DNA of 64,000 bases from NCBI RefSeq assembly GCF_033115175.1, contig NC_084840.1, positions 77,515,179 through 77,579,178 on the forward strand, read 5' to 3'. Below the pieces are notes generated by a model, which was given only the letters and a program-made list of their open reading frames with translations, ran no database searches and was not told the origin of the DNA. Source of the stretch: Lepus europaeus. Its lineage: Eukaryota; Chordata; Mammalia; Lagomorpha; Leporidae. Position 1 is the first letter of the stretch. The number at the start of each line of letters is the position of its first letter. This document shows positions 24,965-37,087 of the stretch, in pieces. The position numbers were made by a program, and so were the translations under genes.

Positions 24965-26742
24965 GTTTGTGTAGATGTGTATATGTTTGTGTGTGTTTCC
25001 AAGGTAAGTGAAAGAGCTGGAATTTGCAGGATCCTCTTTCAGGGGAGGCTCAGTTTAAGGGCAAATTCTGGTTCCAACCATCACTCACCACCTAAGGAAG
25101 TCTGGAAGGGCTTCCCACTGGAAGTCTGAAAGGTCCAATCCCACTAATGATATAGGAAATATCCAGTTCCAGATCAAAGTGATAGTGAGCCAAAGAGCTG
25201 GGGCTGGAACTCAGGTTTCTGTTGTCATCTCAACTTGGCTGGCTCTACTCTGTGCTGTCACCGTAGAAATCCCAGTCCCAGCCTCACACTGCTGAATGTC
25301 TGGGAGAATCTCCCTGTTGATTTATTTATACAATTGTTCATACTTGCTTTAAAAAAAAAGATGCCATAAGACAATAACTACCTCAAGTGTCATAGTTAAC
25401 CACATGCTTCTTTCTCCTTTTGTGGAAGCCAAGTGTGTCTTGGCTAATAAAATAAACTCCAAATCCAAGCAGTGCAACACAGTGTGAACAGTGGAGTCTT
25501 TTGCCACAGGTACCCTATATGACAGTCCCGGAGCAGATTCATTCTGATGGTGCAGCCTGGGAACAAGCATATGTCATACTATGCTGGACATCAGCCATGC
25601 ATACCCTAGGAGGATGGAACTCTGGAAATTTTGGCCTCACTTTTTTTTTCTTATGCATGATCAAGGATGACAATGAAGTAAATTAGTGTCATGTCTTTAT
25701 TTAAGATCTGTGTGTGCCCACAGATGAGGCAAAGAGGACTGAGGTACAGGGTGAGTTTAGTTCCAGGCCACAAGAAGTAAATAAACTCTACCTGCCTCAC
25801 AATTTCCCTAAGTAATAATGACCACAGACAACCCTAATTCTGATGACCTTCTGGCACATACATCTGTCTGCTTTTACATCAAAGGAGACTGGGCAGGAGG
25901 ACATGGGTGATTCAGCATTAGTCCTCTTCCCTGGGAAAAAGCAACTTGAAGTCATAACTGATGCTATTGATGGTTGGTAGACCAACAAGTATATATGATG
26001 GCTTGAGATCCTAACAGTCTGAGTTACAGAAGGGCCATTATTCTGGGTGTTTGCATTGCCAGCATGTTTCATACAATAAGACTTAATTGTTTCCTTTTAT
26101 AAAATAGTGAAAGAATGGATTCAAGTGGTCACTTTGAAAATATAATCCTTTCATACCCGTCAAGGTCTTGTATCTTGGACAATTGCACATCTCACCCAGA
26201 ATTTGGAAATACCAATGAACAGGTACCTGAAGGAGGTATTAGGCCTCTCTAGGTGAAGCATGTTCTCAAATAAGAGTTTCTGCTGACTGATCCTGAGACC
26301 CTCAGTCTCACTCAAGTCTGAGAGGCAAGCAAGAACACACGCACGTGATCAGAGGTGACTGACTGTCTTAGGATGGAGGCTCCAGGCCTCCCTGGGAGTT
26401 GCTTGGCTTTGTGCTGACATTTTGCTGACTTAGGTCTCATAAAATCAACCAAACTAATAAACCTGGTTATTCTTAAGAAACTAGGAATAACTTACCAGGA
26501 AATTAGCCTTAGAGATCTGCCTTAGAAGCAATGAGCAAATACCCACCATGCTGTTTAAGCCATATGCATATATTTAATCTGCCTTCCTAATGATGACATG
26601 AATAAAAATTCACGTGGCCATTCTAATTAACCCAGTTAGGCTGCTAAATGCCTACTTGTCATATTTGTTGTTCACTTACAGGGCCGGTGGCTGCCTACAT
26701 AGCTGAATTATATAAAACTCATATACTCGTAGACTTAAAGTT

Positions 26743-26862
26743 CGTCAAAATCAACTGAAAGTTTGTTAAAACACAGATTGCTATGCCCCATTAGTTCTGA
26801 ACAAGACCAGATATTTACATTTCTAGCAAATTCCCAGATGATGCTGAGGCTACTGATATGGG
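26743..26862 (-). mobile_element. MER5A-like fragment, reverse orientation
   Basis: GTTTGTTAAAACACAGATTGCTATGCCCC and TTTACATTTCTAGCAAATTCCCAGATGATGCTGAGG are the reverse of the MER5A core. It ends about 120 nt before the UCN3 coding exon and accounts for the upstream open frame there. Confidence 0.7.
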
Positions 26863-26970
26863 CACTATACTCTGGGAAACCCCATAGTAGAAATCAACAA
26901 CACCCTTTGTGTTTCCTTCCATGTACTTTCAAGCTCTATGTCACTTCTCATACCACCTCCCCACGCCCCT

Positions 26971-26984
26971 CTTTTCCACTGCAG
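26971..26984 (+). promoter_or_regulatory. UCN3: Splice acceptor of UCN3 coding exon
   Basis: A pyrimidine-rich CTTTTCCACTGCAG ends at 26984. It would give a 6-nt 5' UTR remainder (GGAGAG) before the ATG. An upstream open frame from 26763 spans this site and overlaps a MER5A relic, so that extension is intronic. Confidence 0.8.
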
Positions 26985-26990
26985 GGAGAG

Positions 26991-27494
26991 ATGCTGAGAC
27001 CTGCTCACTTCCTGCTGCTGCTGCTGCTGCTCCCGGCAGGCCCAAGAACAGGCCTCTCCCGTAAGCTCCACAAAGACAAGCCCATCTTCAGCTGCCTCAA
27101 CACAGCCTTGTCTGAGGCCAAGAAGAGCCAGTTGGAGGCTGTGTCCCTGCTGAGCAAGAGGAGCTTCCTCTACCTGCCCAGCCAAGGTCCATCCTCAGGA
27201 GAGGAAGAGAAGGAGAGAGAGGAAAAGCAAGACAAAGAGAAAAGGACTTCCCCAGGCTCTGGAGGCAGCAGTGCAGCTGGAAGCATTCGATACAAATACC
27301 TGTCCCAAGCACAGCTCCGGGGGAAGGTATACCAAGACAAAGCCAAGAGTGACCGGCACACCAAGTTCACTCTGTCCCTCGACGTTCCCACCAACATCAT
27401 GAACATCCTCTTCAACATAGCCAAGGCAAAGAACTTGCAAGCCAAGGCAGCTGCCAATGCCCACCTGATGGCACAGATTGGGCGGAAAAAGTAG
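26991..27494 (+). CDS. UCN3: Urocortin-3 (stresscopin) preprohormone
   Basis: This gene encodes a secreted CRF-family peptide hormone, known as the selective CRHR2 ligand expressed in pancreatic beta cells and hypothalamus. The predicted precursor has 167 residues (human is about 161). Residues 1-22 are a Leu-rich signal peptide encoded by a CTG run. A pro-region follows, with a Glu/Lys-rich segment at 70-85. The mature 38-residue peptide is residues 126-163, starting [13 protein letters not shown] and ending AHLMAQI, then G164-R165-K166-K167-stop. Gly is the amide donor and RKK the basic cleavage site. I chose the ATG at 26991 because a CTTTTCCACTGCAG acceptor ends at 26984, six bases upstream; the open frame continues upstream only through intron. 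The frame is intact. The single coding exon with a remote non-coding first exon matches the family. It is convergent with TUBAL3, as in human. Identity is secure; exon 1 is inferred. Confidence 0.96.
   Translation: MLRPAHFLLLLLLLPAGPRTGLSRKLHKDKPIFSCLNTALSEAKKSQLEAVSLLSKRSFLYLPSQGPSSGEEEKEREEKQDKEKRTSPGSGGSSAAGSIRYKYLSQAQLRGKVYQDKAKSDRHTKFTLSLDVPTNIMNILFNIAKAKNLQAKAAANAHLMAQIGRKK
27366..27479 (+). other. UCN3: Mature urocortin-3 peptide coding segment
   Basis: These 38 codons encode the receptor-active amphipathic helix, from Phe126 to the C-terminal Ile163 that is amidated at the following Gly. The 40-residue stresscopin form would begin two residues earlier, at Thr124. Upstream S-D-R-H-T-K supplies the processing site. 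From memory, human has Leu14, Arg25 and Gln27, where this sequence has Ile14, Gln25 and Lys27; Ile14 and Lys27 are, as I recall, also in the mouse peptide. Confidence 0.93.
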
Positions 27495-28100
27495 AAACAG
27501 TGACCAGGCAGGAGGGCAACACATCGAAGACAGAGGTCAAAGCCAGAGGGTGAAGGGGGACTGAGGGTATGGTTTAAATTACTAGGGATCAAGCCAGTGT
27601 GACAGGTTGCTTCACCGCTGAGCCCCTGATCTTTCCTTGTCTGTAACTCTGTTTCCCTTGTGATCTGTAAATACCCAGGGAAGTGCAGTATTAGTCAACC
27701 CTCACAGATATAAGGTGATTCATGTCTCTTCCAGTATTCTGTGTCTCAATTCTCCTTCCCTGCGGCAAGAGACACAGGTCTCCCATTCCTCTTCTACTGT
27801 CTTCTCCCCATTTACCCCATGCCTGATAAGAGAGCCTCTGGGGCTCCTTTCCTTTCTGTACATCAACCCCTGCCAAGAAAAAGAAAAAAAGAGATACAAT
27901 GCTGAACATCTTGCCAGCAAATCCCTTTCCTACCTTTTCAACCCCATTAAAAACAATGGTTTCCTGAACTCCTGGCTTGTTTCAGTTCCTCCTCCTTCAA
28001 ACTCTGTGCTTGGGAAAGGGAAAGCTAATGAGGGAAGTTACTGGTGAGTCAATTCCTGCTCTCTCCAAGGAGGGGAATTGTTGTGAGAGGTGTCAGAAGG

Positions 28101-28106
28101 AATAAA
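28101..28106 (+). terminator. UCN3: Candidate UCN3 poly(A) signal
   Basis: AATAAA lies about 600 nt past the stop and is followed within 15-45 nt by a GT-rich stretch (TTTTGGTC, CTGTGGCTTGGTCTG), a good cleavage-stimulation context. An ATTAAA near 27946 is a weaker alternative. Confidence 0.55.
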
Positions 28107-28329
28107 GCAGCGTTTTGGTCATCAATCTCTGTGGCTTGGTCTGACCCAAGGACCATAGTCCCAGAAAGAAGGTTTACAGTACCATTCACTTCAGCATGGT
28201 GATAAAACTTAAGTAAATAAAATTAACCTTTTCATGGTAATAAATTGTAAGTAAATAAAATGGACTTCTGTGTGGTAAAACATACACAACCACCAACTAA
28301 CACCACATGACCACCAGAGGTAAGGTCAA

Positions 28330-29310
28330 AAGACAAATAAATGACACATTTGGAAAAATGTTTGCTACTCATATAAAAGACAAATGGTTTATCGAATATA
28401 TATGCTAAAATTGGAATAAGAACAAATCCAAGAGAAAAAGAAGCAAGGACATGATTAGATCATGTAAATGCACATATGCACACATGAAAATACAACACAC
28501 ATGCACATATATATACACACACAAACAACCCTTAAATGTGTGAGAAGATGCTCAACTTCATAACTGCACTGATATACAATTTCTGTTTTTTTAAGATTTA
28601 TTTATTTGAAAGGCAGAGTTACATGAGAGGCAGAGGCAGAGAGAGAGGTCTTCCATCCACTGGTTCACTCCCCAGATGGCCACAACAGCTGGTGTTGCGC
28701 CGATCCGAAGCCAGGAGCTAGGAGCTTCTTCCGTGTCCCCCATGTGGGTGCAGAGGCCCAATGACTTGGGCCAGTTTCACTGCTTTCCCAGGCCACAGCA
28801 GAGAGCTGGATCGGAAGTAGAGTAGCCAGGAATCAAAATGGTGCCCACATAAGATGCCAGCACTGCAAGAAGCAGCTTTACCTGTTATGTCACAGCACCG
28901 GTCCCTACAATTTCTAATCTATCATATTAGCAAAAGTTAGTAAGTTTGGCAATATATCCCTTTGATGAAGTTAATAGCCAGGCTTCTCCATTGCTGGCTG
29001 GTTGGAGTGTAAACTTACAAATTTGACAATATTTATGAAAATCATAAATTCATTTTCCTTTAACCTGGTCATCTTACTTCTGGTAGACGTTATGAGAAAA
29101 AGTTAGAAGTTAAATTTTTAAAATGTTAAAAATAAATGTCTCAAAAGATAGATGTTTACCATGATTTGAACATATACAAGGTATACAAGGTATACATGTA
29201 TCAAGACATCACATAACCCATAAATATGTACAGTTTTTATGTATCAATTAAAATGCTTTTGAGTTTTAAAATGCTTTTAACTTTTAAGTTAAAATTGAAA
29301 TTCAAAATAC
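28330..29310 (+). mobile_element. Old L1 3' fragment interrupted by a C-SINE
   Basis: ORF2-terminal wording (28330-28584) continues after the SINE (28906-29310). It ends with GATTTGAACATATACAAGG and CATCACATAACCCATAAATATG, typical of L1MA-like 3' UTRs. Confidence 0.65.
28585..28905 (-). repeat. C-SINE in old L1
   Basis: Target duplication TACAATTTCT at 28575-28584 and 28906-28915. Confidence 0.94.
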
Positions 29311-29321
29311 TCTATCTCAGG

Positions 29322-29632
29322 AGTGGGCATTTGGCCTAGTGGTTAAGATTACTTCATCCTCAGCTCTGTCTCCTGAATCAAGCTCCCTACCGATACAGAC
29401 TCTAGGAGGCAGTGGTGACAGCTCAAGCAGTTGAGTTACTACCATCCTCATGGGAGATCTGCATTACCTGGATTGTGTTCCTAGAGCCCCCAGCTTCAGC
29501 CCCTACTCAGTGTGGATTAGTCACTGCGAACATTTGGGGAGTGAATTAGCAGATGAGAGTGCCTGCTTTCTTTCTCTCTCCCGCCCTCCTTCTCCCTTTC
29601 TGCCTCCCAAATAAAATAATTTTATAAAAAAA
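29322..29632 (+). repeat. Divergent C-SINE
   Basis: GAGTGGGCATTTGGCCTAGTGGTTAAG head; CT tract and AAATAAAATAA tail. Confidence 0.8.
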
Positions 29633-29782
29633 AATATATATCCTGTCAACTAAACCAATGCTCTAAAAAAGTAAAAATGTCACTGTTGTTTCCATGCTGG
29701 AAAAACCACATGATATAGCAGAAAGACTCTCGTCCCAAGCCTGCAAACAGTTATGTCTGAATGTAGTTTCTTCTATGTGTTA

Positions 29783-29978
29783 AACACCAGTCCAGATTTT
29801 TTCACATCTGTGGCAGGGATCCGACTGCTGAAGGTACCACATTCTGTCACCCAGGGTGCACATAAGCAAGAAGCTGGAATTGGCAGCAGAGACAGGACTC
29901 AAACCTCGGCACTCTGACTTCTGATGTGGGCGTCTCAAGCAACAACCTAACTGCTGTGCTAAACACCCACCCCCTAAC
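29783..29978 (-). repeat. Divergent C-SINE fragment
   Basis: GGGATCCGACTGCTGAAGG to GCTGTGCTAAACACCCACC is the reversed head region of the older C-SINE type. Confidence 0.6.
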
Positions 29979-30483
29979 AATCGAATTTAATAGCAAGTTT
30001 CTGCACCCAGAGAGCAATTTATGAGAACAAGATCAGCCCCACCCACATAATCCATGACGATACAGTAAGTTTAACACATAAGAATTTGACACTGAGATTG
30101 AGACTTTCGTTGAGTACTGGATGTACAATAATTTGTCAACTTTCTGAGACACAGTTTTGAATTACTCTTCAAGGCAGACATGTGCAAATAGGCTACTCAT
30201 CTGGTGAGGGAGCCTAGGCCAGTTACAGTGCCTGTGTCCCCAAGAAGACAGTGGTGCTCATTACTAATTATCACATATACCCCATACCATTAACCATAAG
30301 GTTGCATAGGTTTTTCCCAGTTAAGAATTACTGCATTTTGCAGAGGAAATTACTGATAATCTGGCAAAACACAAAGATCTCAGATTTTCTCTATTTGATT
30401 CTGTTTTAGGCATACATCAGAAAACCACACCTCATCCTATTCTCTAAAACAATGATACAGGCATGATAGAAGTTGTATAGATG

Positions 30484-31150
30484 GGGCCTGCACTGTGACA
30501 TAGCCAGTAAAGCTGCTGCCTGCAGTGCCAGCATCCCAGAAGTGGGCACTGGTTCAAGTTCCAGCTGCTCCACTTCTGATCCAGTCCCTGATAATGTGCT
30601 TGGGAAAGAAGCAGAAGATAGCCCAAGTCCTTGGGTCCCTGCACCTATGTGGGAGACCTGAAAGAAGTTCCTTGCTCCTGGCTTCAGATCAGCTCAGCTC
30701 CAGCCATCGCAACAATTTGGGGAGTAAACCAGTGGATGGAAGACCTCTCTCTGTGTCTCTACCTCTCTCTGTAACTCTTTAAAAAAAAAAGATTTATTTA
30801 TTTATTTATTCGAAAGTCAGAGTTACACAGAGAGAAGAGAGGCAGAGAGAGAAAAGTCTTGCATCCGATGGTTCACTCCCCAGTTGGCTACAACGGCCAG
30901 AACTGCGCCAATCCGAAGCCAGGAGCTTCTTTTGGGTCTCCCACATGGGTGCAGGGGCCCAAGGACTTGGGCCATCTTCTACTGCTTTCCCAGGCCACAG
31001 CAGAGAGCTAGATCAGAAGTGGAGCAGCCAGGTCTGGAACGGGCGCCCATATGGGATGCTGGCGCTTCAGGCCAGGGTGTTAACCCACTGCTCCACAGCA
31101 CCAGCTCCCTGTAACTCTATTTCAAATAAATAAAATCAATCTCTTAAAAA
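30484..31150 (+). repeat. C-SINE split by a second C-SINE
   Basis: The outer copy is 30484-30778 plus the tail from 31109. It is broken inside CTGTAACTCT, which is duplicated (30769-30778 and 31109-31118). Confidence 0.9.
30779..31108 (-). repeat. C-SINE nested in another C-SINE
   Basis: Complete reverse copy inserted in the tail of its host, with a 10-bp target duplication. Confidence 0.93.
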
Positions 31151-31162
31151 ATTTGAATTCCC

Positions 31163-31439
31163 AGCCAGCGCCGTGGCTCACTAGGCTAATCCTCAGCCTG
31201 TGGCGCCAGCACCCCTGGTTCTAGTCCCGGTTGGGGCACTGGATTCTGTCCCAGTTGCTCCTCTTTCAGTCCAGCTCTCTGCTGTGGCCCAGGAAGGCAG
31301 TGGAGGATGGCCCAAGTGCTTGGGCCCTGCACCTGCATGGGAGACCAGGAGGAAGCACCTGGCTCCTGGCTTCAGATCGGCGCAGCGTACCAGCCATGGT
31401 GGCCATTTTGGGATTGAACCAATGGAAAAGGAAGACCTT

Positions 31440-31479
<40 letters not shown>

Positions 31480-31556
31480 ACTCTGCCTGTCAAAATAAAT
31501 AAATAAATAAAATAGAGTGATACCTACTGAGCATCTACTCATCTTAAAAAAAAAAA
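31163..31556 (+). repeat. C-SINE with possible 3' transduction
   Basis: The body and (AAAT)n tail run to about 31512. About 33 nt of non-SINE sequence and a second A tail follow, before the target repeat TTGAATTCCC recurs (31153-31162 and 31557-31566). Confidence 0.85.
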
Positions 31557-31569
31557 TTGAATTCCCTCC

Positions 31570-32587
31570 CCAACATTGCTTTCATCATTTATTGACACTT
31601 GCATCAGACCACTTCATTTCTTGCTCATTTTGGCTCTTGTCTTAATTTTTGGTGATTAGAATATATATGTAGATGACCTCTCCAGGCCCTGGCCCCTCGG
31701 TTCCTGAAACTCTTTTACCTCTCTGACCTTGTCCTCCACCAGACCTCACTCACTCATTCCCATGACCATGCCGCAGACTTTGTGGTTACACATCATAAAC
31801 TTTCTGACCACAACCTCCCATTTTTTCAGATCATTCTCTCTAGGATTCCAGTTCCAACAATCTCTCAGGCCCCCTGAGACCAAGAATCTGTGAATCCTGC
31901 TCCTCTCTCACTGCCCTCACCTCCTATCTCACGACTCTGGTCTTTGCCAGCCTAAATGTCACTGTCAATATTATGGCTGCTCCCTTGTAAATACCTAGAA
32001 TTTCTGATCCACTTTTGCATTACCTTATAGTTCAAACTCTGGCCAACGCAAACACTCCCTTATTCTGTCCTTGCATGCCACAGCTGAACACAGCTAAATA
32101 CACACATGCACATGCTGATCGGCCTCACTTTAAAATCCTCACTAGACTCCTTGAATAAATGCTTTGTACTGCCCAGCAGCTACACCACATTTCCTCACAC
32201 CACATATGTGCATATTATCCTAGGCTTTCATTCATTCTCTTCTCTCCTCAAACTTCTAATATGTCCTCCCCCTTCAGATCTCGTTGGTGATCTTGCTTTT
32301 GTTTCCAAAGTAAAATTTCACAGAAATTCCACCACCTCATGGACCTCCCTGAGGGTATCTATACTCATATACTGTGCCTTCCTTTCTATCAAGTTAGACA
32401 AACCATCCATGATCCTACTGAAGTGTTCTGCACTAAGTCCCCATACTCTCTCACCAACTTGGGATATGGATCCACTAACTTTTTCCTCTTTATTGCATAT
32501 TTCACATCAGCATTATAAATGCTGTACTTTAAGTACAAAATAGCATTTATAATATTGAACAGTACTGGCTTAAAAGAAAAAAATCAG
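31570..32587. other. Unrecognised CT-rich segment
   Basis: Pyrimidine-rich prose-like sequence with a 145-aa open frame (32106-32543). It may be an ancient LINE-type relic, but no motif supports a name. Confidence 0.35.
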
Positions 32588-32915
32588 GGGCTAGAGCTGT
32601 GACGTAGTTGGTTAAGCCTCTGCCTGTGGTGCCTGCATCCCATTTGAGTGCTGATTCAAGTTACAGCTGCTCCACTTTCAACTCAGCTCTCTGCTATGGC
32701 TGGGGAAAGCAGTGGAAGACAACTCAAGTGCTTAGGCCTCTACACCCACGTGGCAGACCCAGAAGAAACTCCTGGCTCCTGGCTTCAAATTGACCCAGCT
32801 GTGGCCATTGAGGCCATTTGAGGAGTAAACAGCAGATTGAGGATCTCTCTGTTTCTCCCTCCCTCTGCCTGTAACTGTGTCTCTCAAATAAATAAATAAA
32901 CAAATCTTAATTAAA
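32588..32915 (+). repeat. C-SINE
   Basis: GGGGCTAGAGCTGTGACGTAG head and (AAAT)n tail; older copy. Confidence 0.9.
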
Positions 32916-32919
32916 AAAT

Positions 32920-34010
32920 AAATGTTTTAAATACCTAGAAAAGAAAAAAATCATACTCAGCCTTGAATTTCTAATTTAATTTTCTGGATTGTAAATTTTG
33001 TAAATATATGGACAATTATTCAATTATTTTCTTAAGTAAACATCTTAGTAGTTATAAGTAGTTTTGGAACACTTATTAAATCACCATAGTTATAGTTTAT
33101 TGGGTTTTTTAATTACTTAGGGTAATTAAAGTACTTAAAAGACAATAAAAATATTAAATTTATATGTAATTTGAAATATTTAAGAGCATTTATCTTAAGC
33201 TTTAAAGACCAAAAATTCACATGCATACCCTTTAGAAGTGTTTAGACAAATTCATTAGGCTTATAAATAAGATTCACAAACTGAACTAAAAGCTGAATAA
33301 TTGAATTTTCATCTGACCTTTAGTAGATTGTTAACTTTTAGACACAAAAGGAAATCCATAGTCTTTTTCAGGATGCTTAAATTCACACTGTACACACACA
33401 CACACACACACACAATTATTTAAACATCACACTCCTGCCCTCCAGTGGCCAAAGGGAGAAACAACACATGTATATTAAAATTTTGCTTCATATACACTTA
33501 ATAAAAGTGTGAAGCGTTATGTAGGAAATACAAATAAGTACCTACTTCAATGCTATCCATATAGTGAGAGGTTCCTATAGTGTATACCAATTATCCACAA
33601 ATCCGAGGTGAGAATTCACGGATGCTCAAGACTGCTCTAGTAACTCAAAAGAACACGGAGAAGAAACATGAGAGGCTTCACAGAGCAGGTGACATTTGAA
33701 CTAGGCTTTGAGATAGAAATTACATAACATGATCATAGGGGGAAAGAAGGAGCAGAGGGAAATTTATGCTTAGAAGTGGTGAGCAGCCTTGTTTGCCTGT
33801 GGTGTACGAGATCACAGTGAAGGATAGGATAGGAAATTTCAGTGGGATCTAGTTAGAAGAGGCTCTGCATGCCATGTGTGGGAGTTTAGGCCCTATGCTA
33901 AGGCAAGTGGAAATAATTAAATCTTGAGTAAAGGAGCAAAATAATCCAACAATGTTCAATCACAGAATAGTGTATAGGTTGGGTCAGGAAGGCAAAAAGA
34001 ATCAGAAGCA
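32920..34010. other. Non-coding stretch, no gene seen
   Basis: AT-rich DNA with one CA repeat; no repeat family or exon recognised. Confidence 0.5.
33393..33414. repeat. (CA)n microsatellite
   Basis: About 11 uninterrupted CA units. Confidence 0.9.
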
Positions 34011-34011
34011 G

Positions 34012-34350
34012 CTGGCATTGTGGTGCAGTGGATTAAGCTGCTGCTTGGAATGTTTGCATCTCATTTCAAAGTACTCATTCAAGTCTCAGCTACTGTGCTT
34101 CTGATTCAGCTCCCTGCTGATATGCACCCTGGGAGGCAGTAGATGATGACCCAAGTACTTGAGTCCCTGTCACCCACATTGGAGCATTGGAGATCCAGAT
34201 AGAATTCCTGGATCCTGGCTTTGCCCTGACCCAGCCCTAGCTATTGCAGTCATTTGGGTAATGAACCAGTGAAAGAGAAGATCTCTATCTCTCTGTCTCT
34301 GTGTGTGCGTGACCCTATCAAGAAAATAAATATTTATTTAATAAAAAAAA
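34012..34350 (+). repeat. C-SINE, diverged
   Basis: GCTGGCATTGTGGTGCAGTGG head; tail ATAAATATTTATTTAATAAAA. Confidence 0.85.
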
Positions 34351-34936
34351 GAGGGAGAAAGAAAAGTATTTAGATATTAGAGCTCTAGTTAAGGGGAGTA
34401 GACTTGATGACCCAAAGAAAAAGGGAAGAGATTCTGGTAACATCACAGAAGTAAAAAAAAAAAAAATCAGAATTACTTCTTTGTGGAGAGCAAGGGGAAA
34501 GGGCAGTTAAAAATACAATGTAGTTTAAAACCAGCTTATGTAGGAAGATGATGATAAATAAGCAAGACAGAGTGCTGAAAATGTTTATGGAAAATAAACA
34601 GAAAACTTAGTCACCCACATAGAGATAACGTGGTTGTGAGTAAATAAGGTCAGGAGAAGAGGACCAAGGGCATCTCCATTAGGGAAAAAAACACATAAAA
34701 GAGGATCCTGGGGAGATGCCAGACACAGGAAGAGAATCAAGCATCATAGAACGCAAAGAAAAGGCTTCAGGAAAATTGCCAACTGCTTAAGGGCATGATA
34801 ACCTGAAGGCTGAGAAAGTCATTGTTTTGATGAATTATTGGTGATCTTCAAAACAGTTGTTTCAGCAGAACAGAGAAAACACCAAAAAACAAAGTTTGGG
34901 GAACAAGCAGAAGATAAGGTGTAGGCACTGAATATT

Positions 34937-35082
34937 TTTTTGAAAAAGATTGATTGATTGAATGATTATTGATTGATTTGAAAAGCAGAGCTACAGAGAG
35001 ACAGAAGCAGAGGCAGGGTCCATAGGGTTGCCAGGGCTCCAGGCGGAGGTTTAACCTACTATGCCACAGCTCCAGCCCCTGA
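34937..35082 (-). repeat. C-SINE with internal deletion
   Basis: It jumps from AGACAGAAGCAGAGGCAGG to GTTGCCAGGGCTCC; the middle two thirds are missing. Confidence 0.75.
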
Positions 35083-35768
35083 ACAGCTCTAGATAACTTT
35101 GACAGAGTGGGAAGACATGACAGTACATTATGTGGATAGGAAAGTCCAGGGCAGGAGCAGAAGGGTATTGGTTTTTTGAATGAGGAAAGCTAGACGTACA
35201 AGTAGGGAAAAGAACATAAATCAATTAAGAAAGGGGAATGGACTACAAGAAAGACTGAGGAGCTAGATCTGCTAGATATTAGGAGTCAAACAGTACAAAA
35301 GTAATAAATGATCTTAGAAAAACAACCATTTTTCCTGTGAAATAGTGGAAGATAAAGATTCAAAATCATTTTAAGGAGATTGAAAAGAAATATAAGAAGT
35401 TAAAGTCAGATATACATGATTTTAGCTAAGATAGGAAATAAGATTATGTCCTGGTACTTTTCAATTTAATAAATATTTGAGTTCCTAGAATGTTTCTTAT
35501 ATTACATATAATTAGCATTTACAGTCCTCAAAATGATTGCAATCACAATCTCACTCTTTGAGAACAAAAAGGCAACCATCATAACTTCTCAACACTGACA
35601 TTAAATATGAAATCAAAGGACATCATAGGAGTTGATCAAAGTTAATCAACAGTTTTGACGATGACACCTAGACTAGAACACAGTATCATTTTCTCTACTG
35701 AACTGTCACTACAAAATATGCCCTCTGTCAGATGTCACTTCACAAATATCTGGTTAGTTTAAAGTTTA

Positions 35769-36120
35769 GTTTTTAAAAGATTTATTTTCTTTATGTTGAA
35801 AGTCAGAGTTACAGAAAGAGAGAGAGAGAAATAGACAGAGAGAAATAGACAGAGACAGAGAGAGAAATCTCCCATCTGCATGTTCACTCCCCAGATGGCC
35901 ACAAACAGCCAGTGCTGGTAAAGGCCTAAGCCAGGAGCCAGGAGTCTCATCCAAGTCTCCCACATGGTGGCAGGGGCCCAAACATTTGGGCCATCTTCCA
36001 TTGCTTTCCCAGGTGCATTAGCAAAGAGCTAGATTGGAAGTGGAGAGGCTGGGCCACAAACCAATGCCCACTTGGGATGCTGGCATCGCAGGCAGTTAAC
36101 TTTACCAGCTAAGTCACAAC
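35769..36120 (-). repeat. C-SINE
   Basis: Reverse copy; the CT tract reads as GAGAGAGAGAAATAGACAGAGAG with internal duplication. Confidence 0.9.
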
Positions 36121-36160
36121 AGAACCACAAGAAATAAGATGGTAATAAGAAAAAGTTGCA

Positions 36161-36485
36161 TGGGGCCAACGCTGTGGCACAGCAGATTAAAGCCCTGGCC
36201 TGAAGCACCGAATCCCATATGGGCGCTGGTTCAAGTCCCGGCTGCTCCTCTTCTGATCCAGCTCTCTGCTATGTCCTGGGAAAGCAGTAGAATATGGCCC
36301 AAGTCCTTGGGCCTCTGCACGCGCATGGGAGACCTGGAAGAAGCTCCTGGCTCCTGGCTCCTGGCTTTGGATCAACGCAGCTCCACCCGCTGTGGCCATC
36401 TGGGGAGTGAACCAGTGGATGGAAGACCTCTCTCTCTGTCTCGACCTCTCTCTGTAACTCTGTTTTTCAAATAAATAAATCTTTT
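36161..36485 (+). repeat. C-SINE
   Basis: Target duplication AAAAAGTTGCA at 36150-36160 and 36486-36496. Confidence 0.95.
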
Positions 36486-37087
36486 AAAAAGTTGCAAACA
36501 TGTATCTCAAAACAATTACCAGGAACATCATTATATCTTCAAGAGACATTCATGAGTATTCACTATATGCACACAGCTGCGTCAGATGCCAGAAGTACAA
36601 AGATTAACATTCTGCTCTCTAGTAAATTACAGTTTAATAGAAGTAGAGAAAAGGCAAAAGTGAAAATTAGAGACTTTGTAATTCCCAAATAGAACTAAAC
36701 AGCCCTGTAAGCTTTAAATATAATATAAAATCATTTCTCATTCATTATTTTAATGCATCTTATGTACTTTAAACATCAAACTTTTGTCTTTCCAAGTACA
36801 AAGAATCTTATTAATTCTCTACAGTTTTTCCAGGTATCATTGGAATAAATTGTCACAAGTATAACTATTTTGAACTCCAATTTTAAAATGTACATAAAAT
36901 AGTAATAGGACTTTTCATAAATGCATGGATCTGTATCAATTCAAATGGGTTTCCAATGAAAAACAAAGATCTAACAACTACCAACGAACAGAATTGAGTT
37001 GTCTTTGGAGTTTAATAGAACAAACAGATTTGATTATTTCCACATTGTATCTCCCAAAACTTAGGTAAGGTAGAAAATATACAGCTG

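Noticed and set aside
26763-26990. N-terminal extension of the UCN3 frame to 26763
   Set aside because: It crosses a splice acceptor and a MER5A relic and lacks signal-peptide character; translation starts at 26991.
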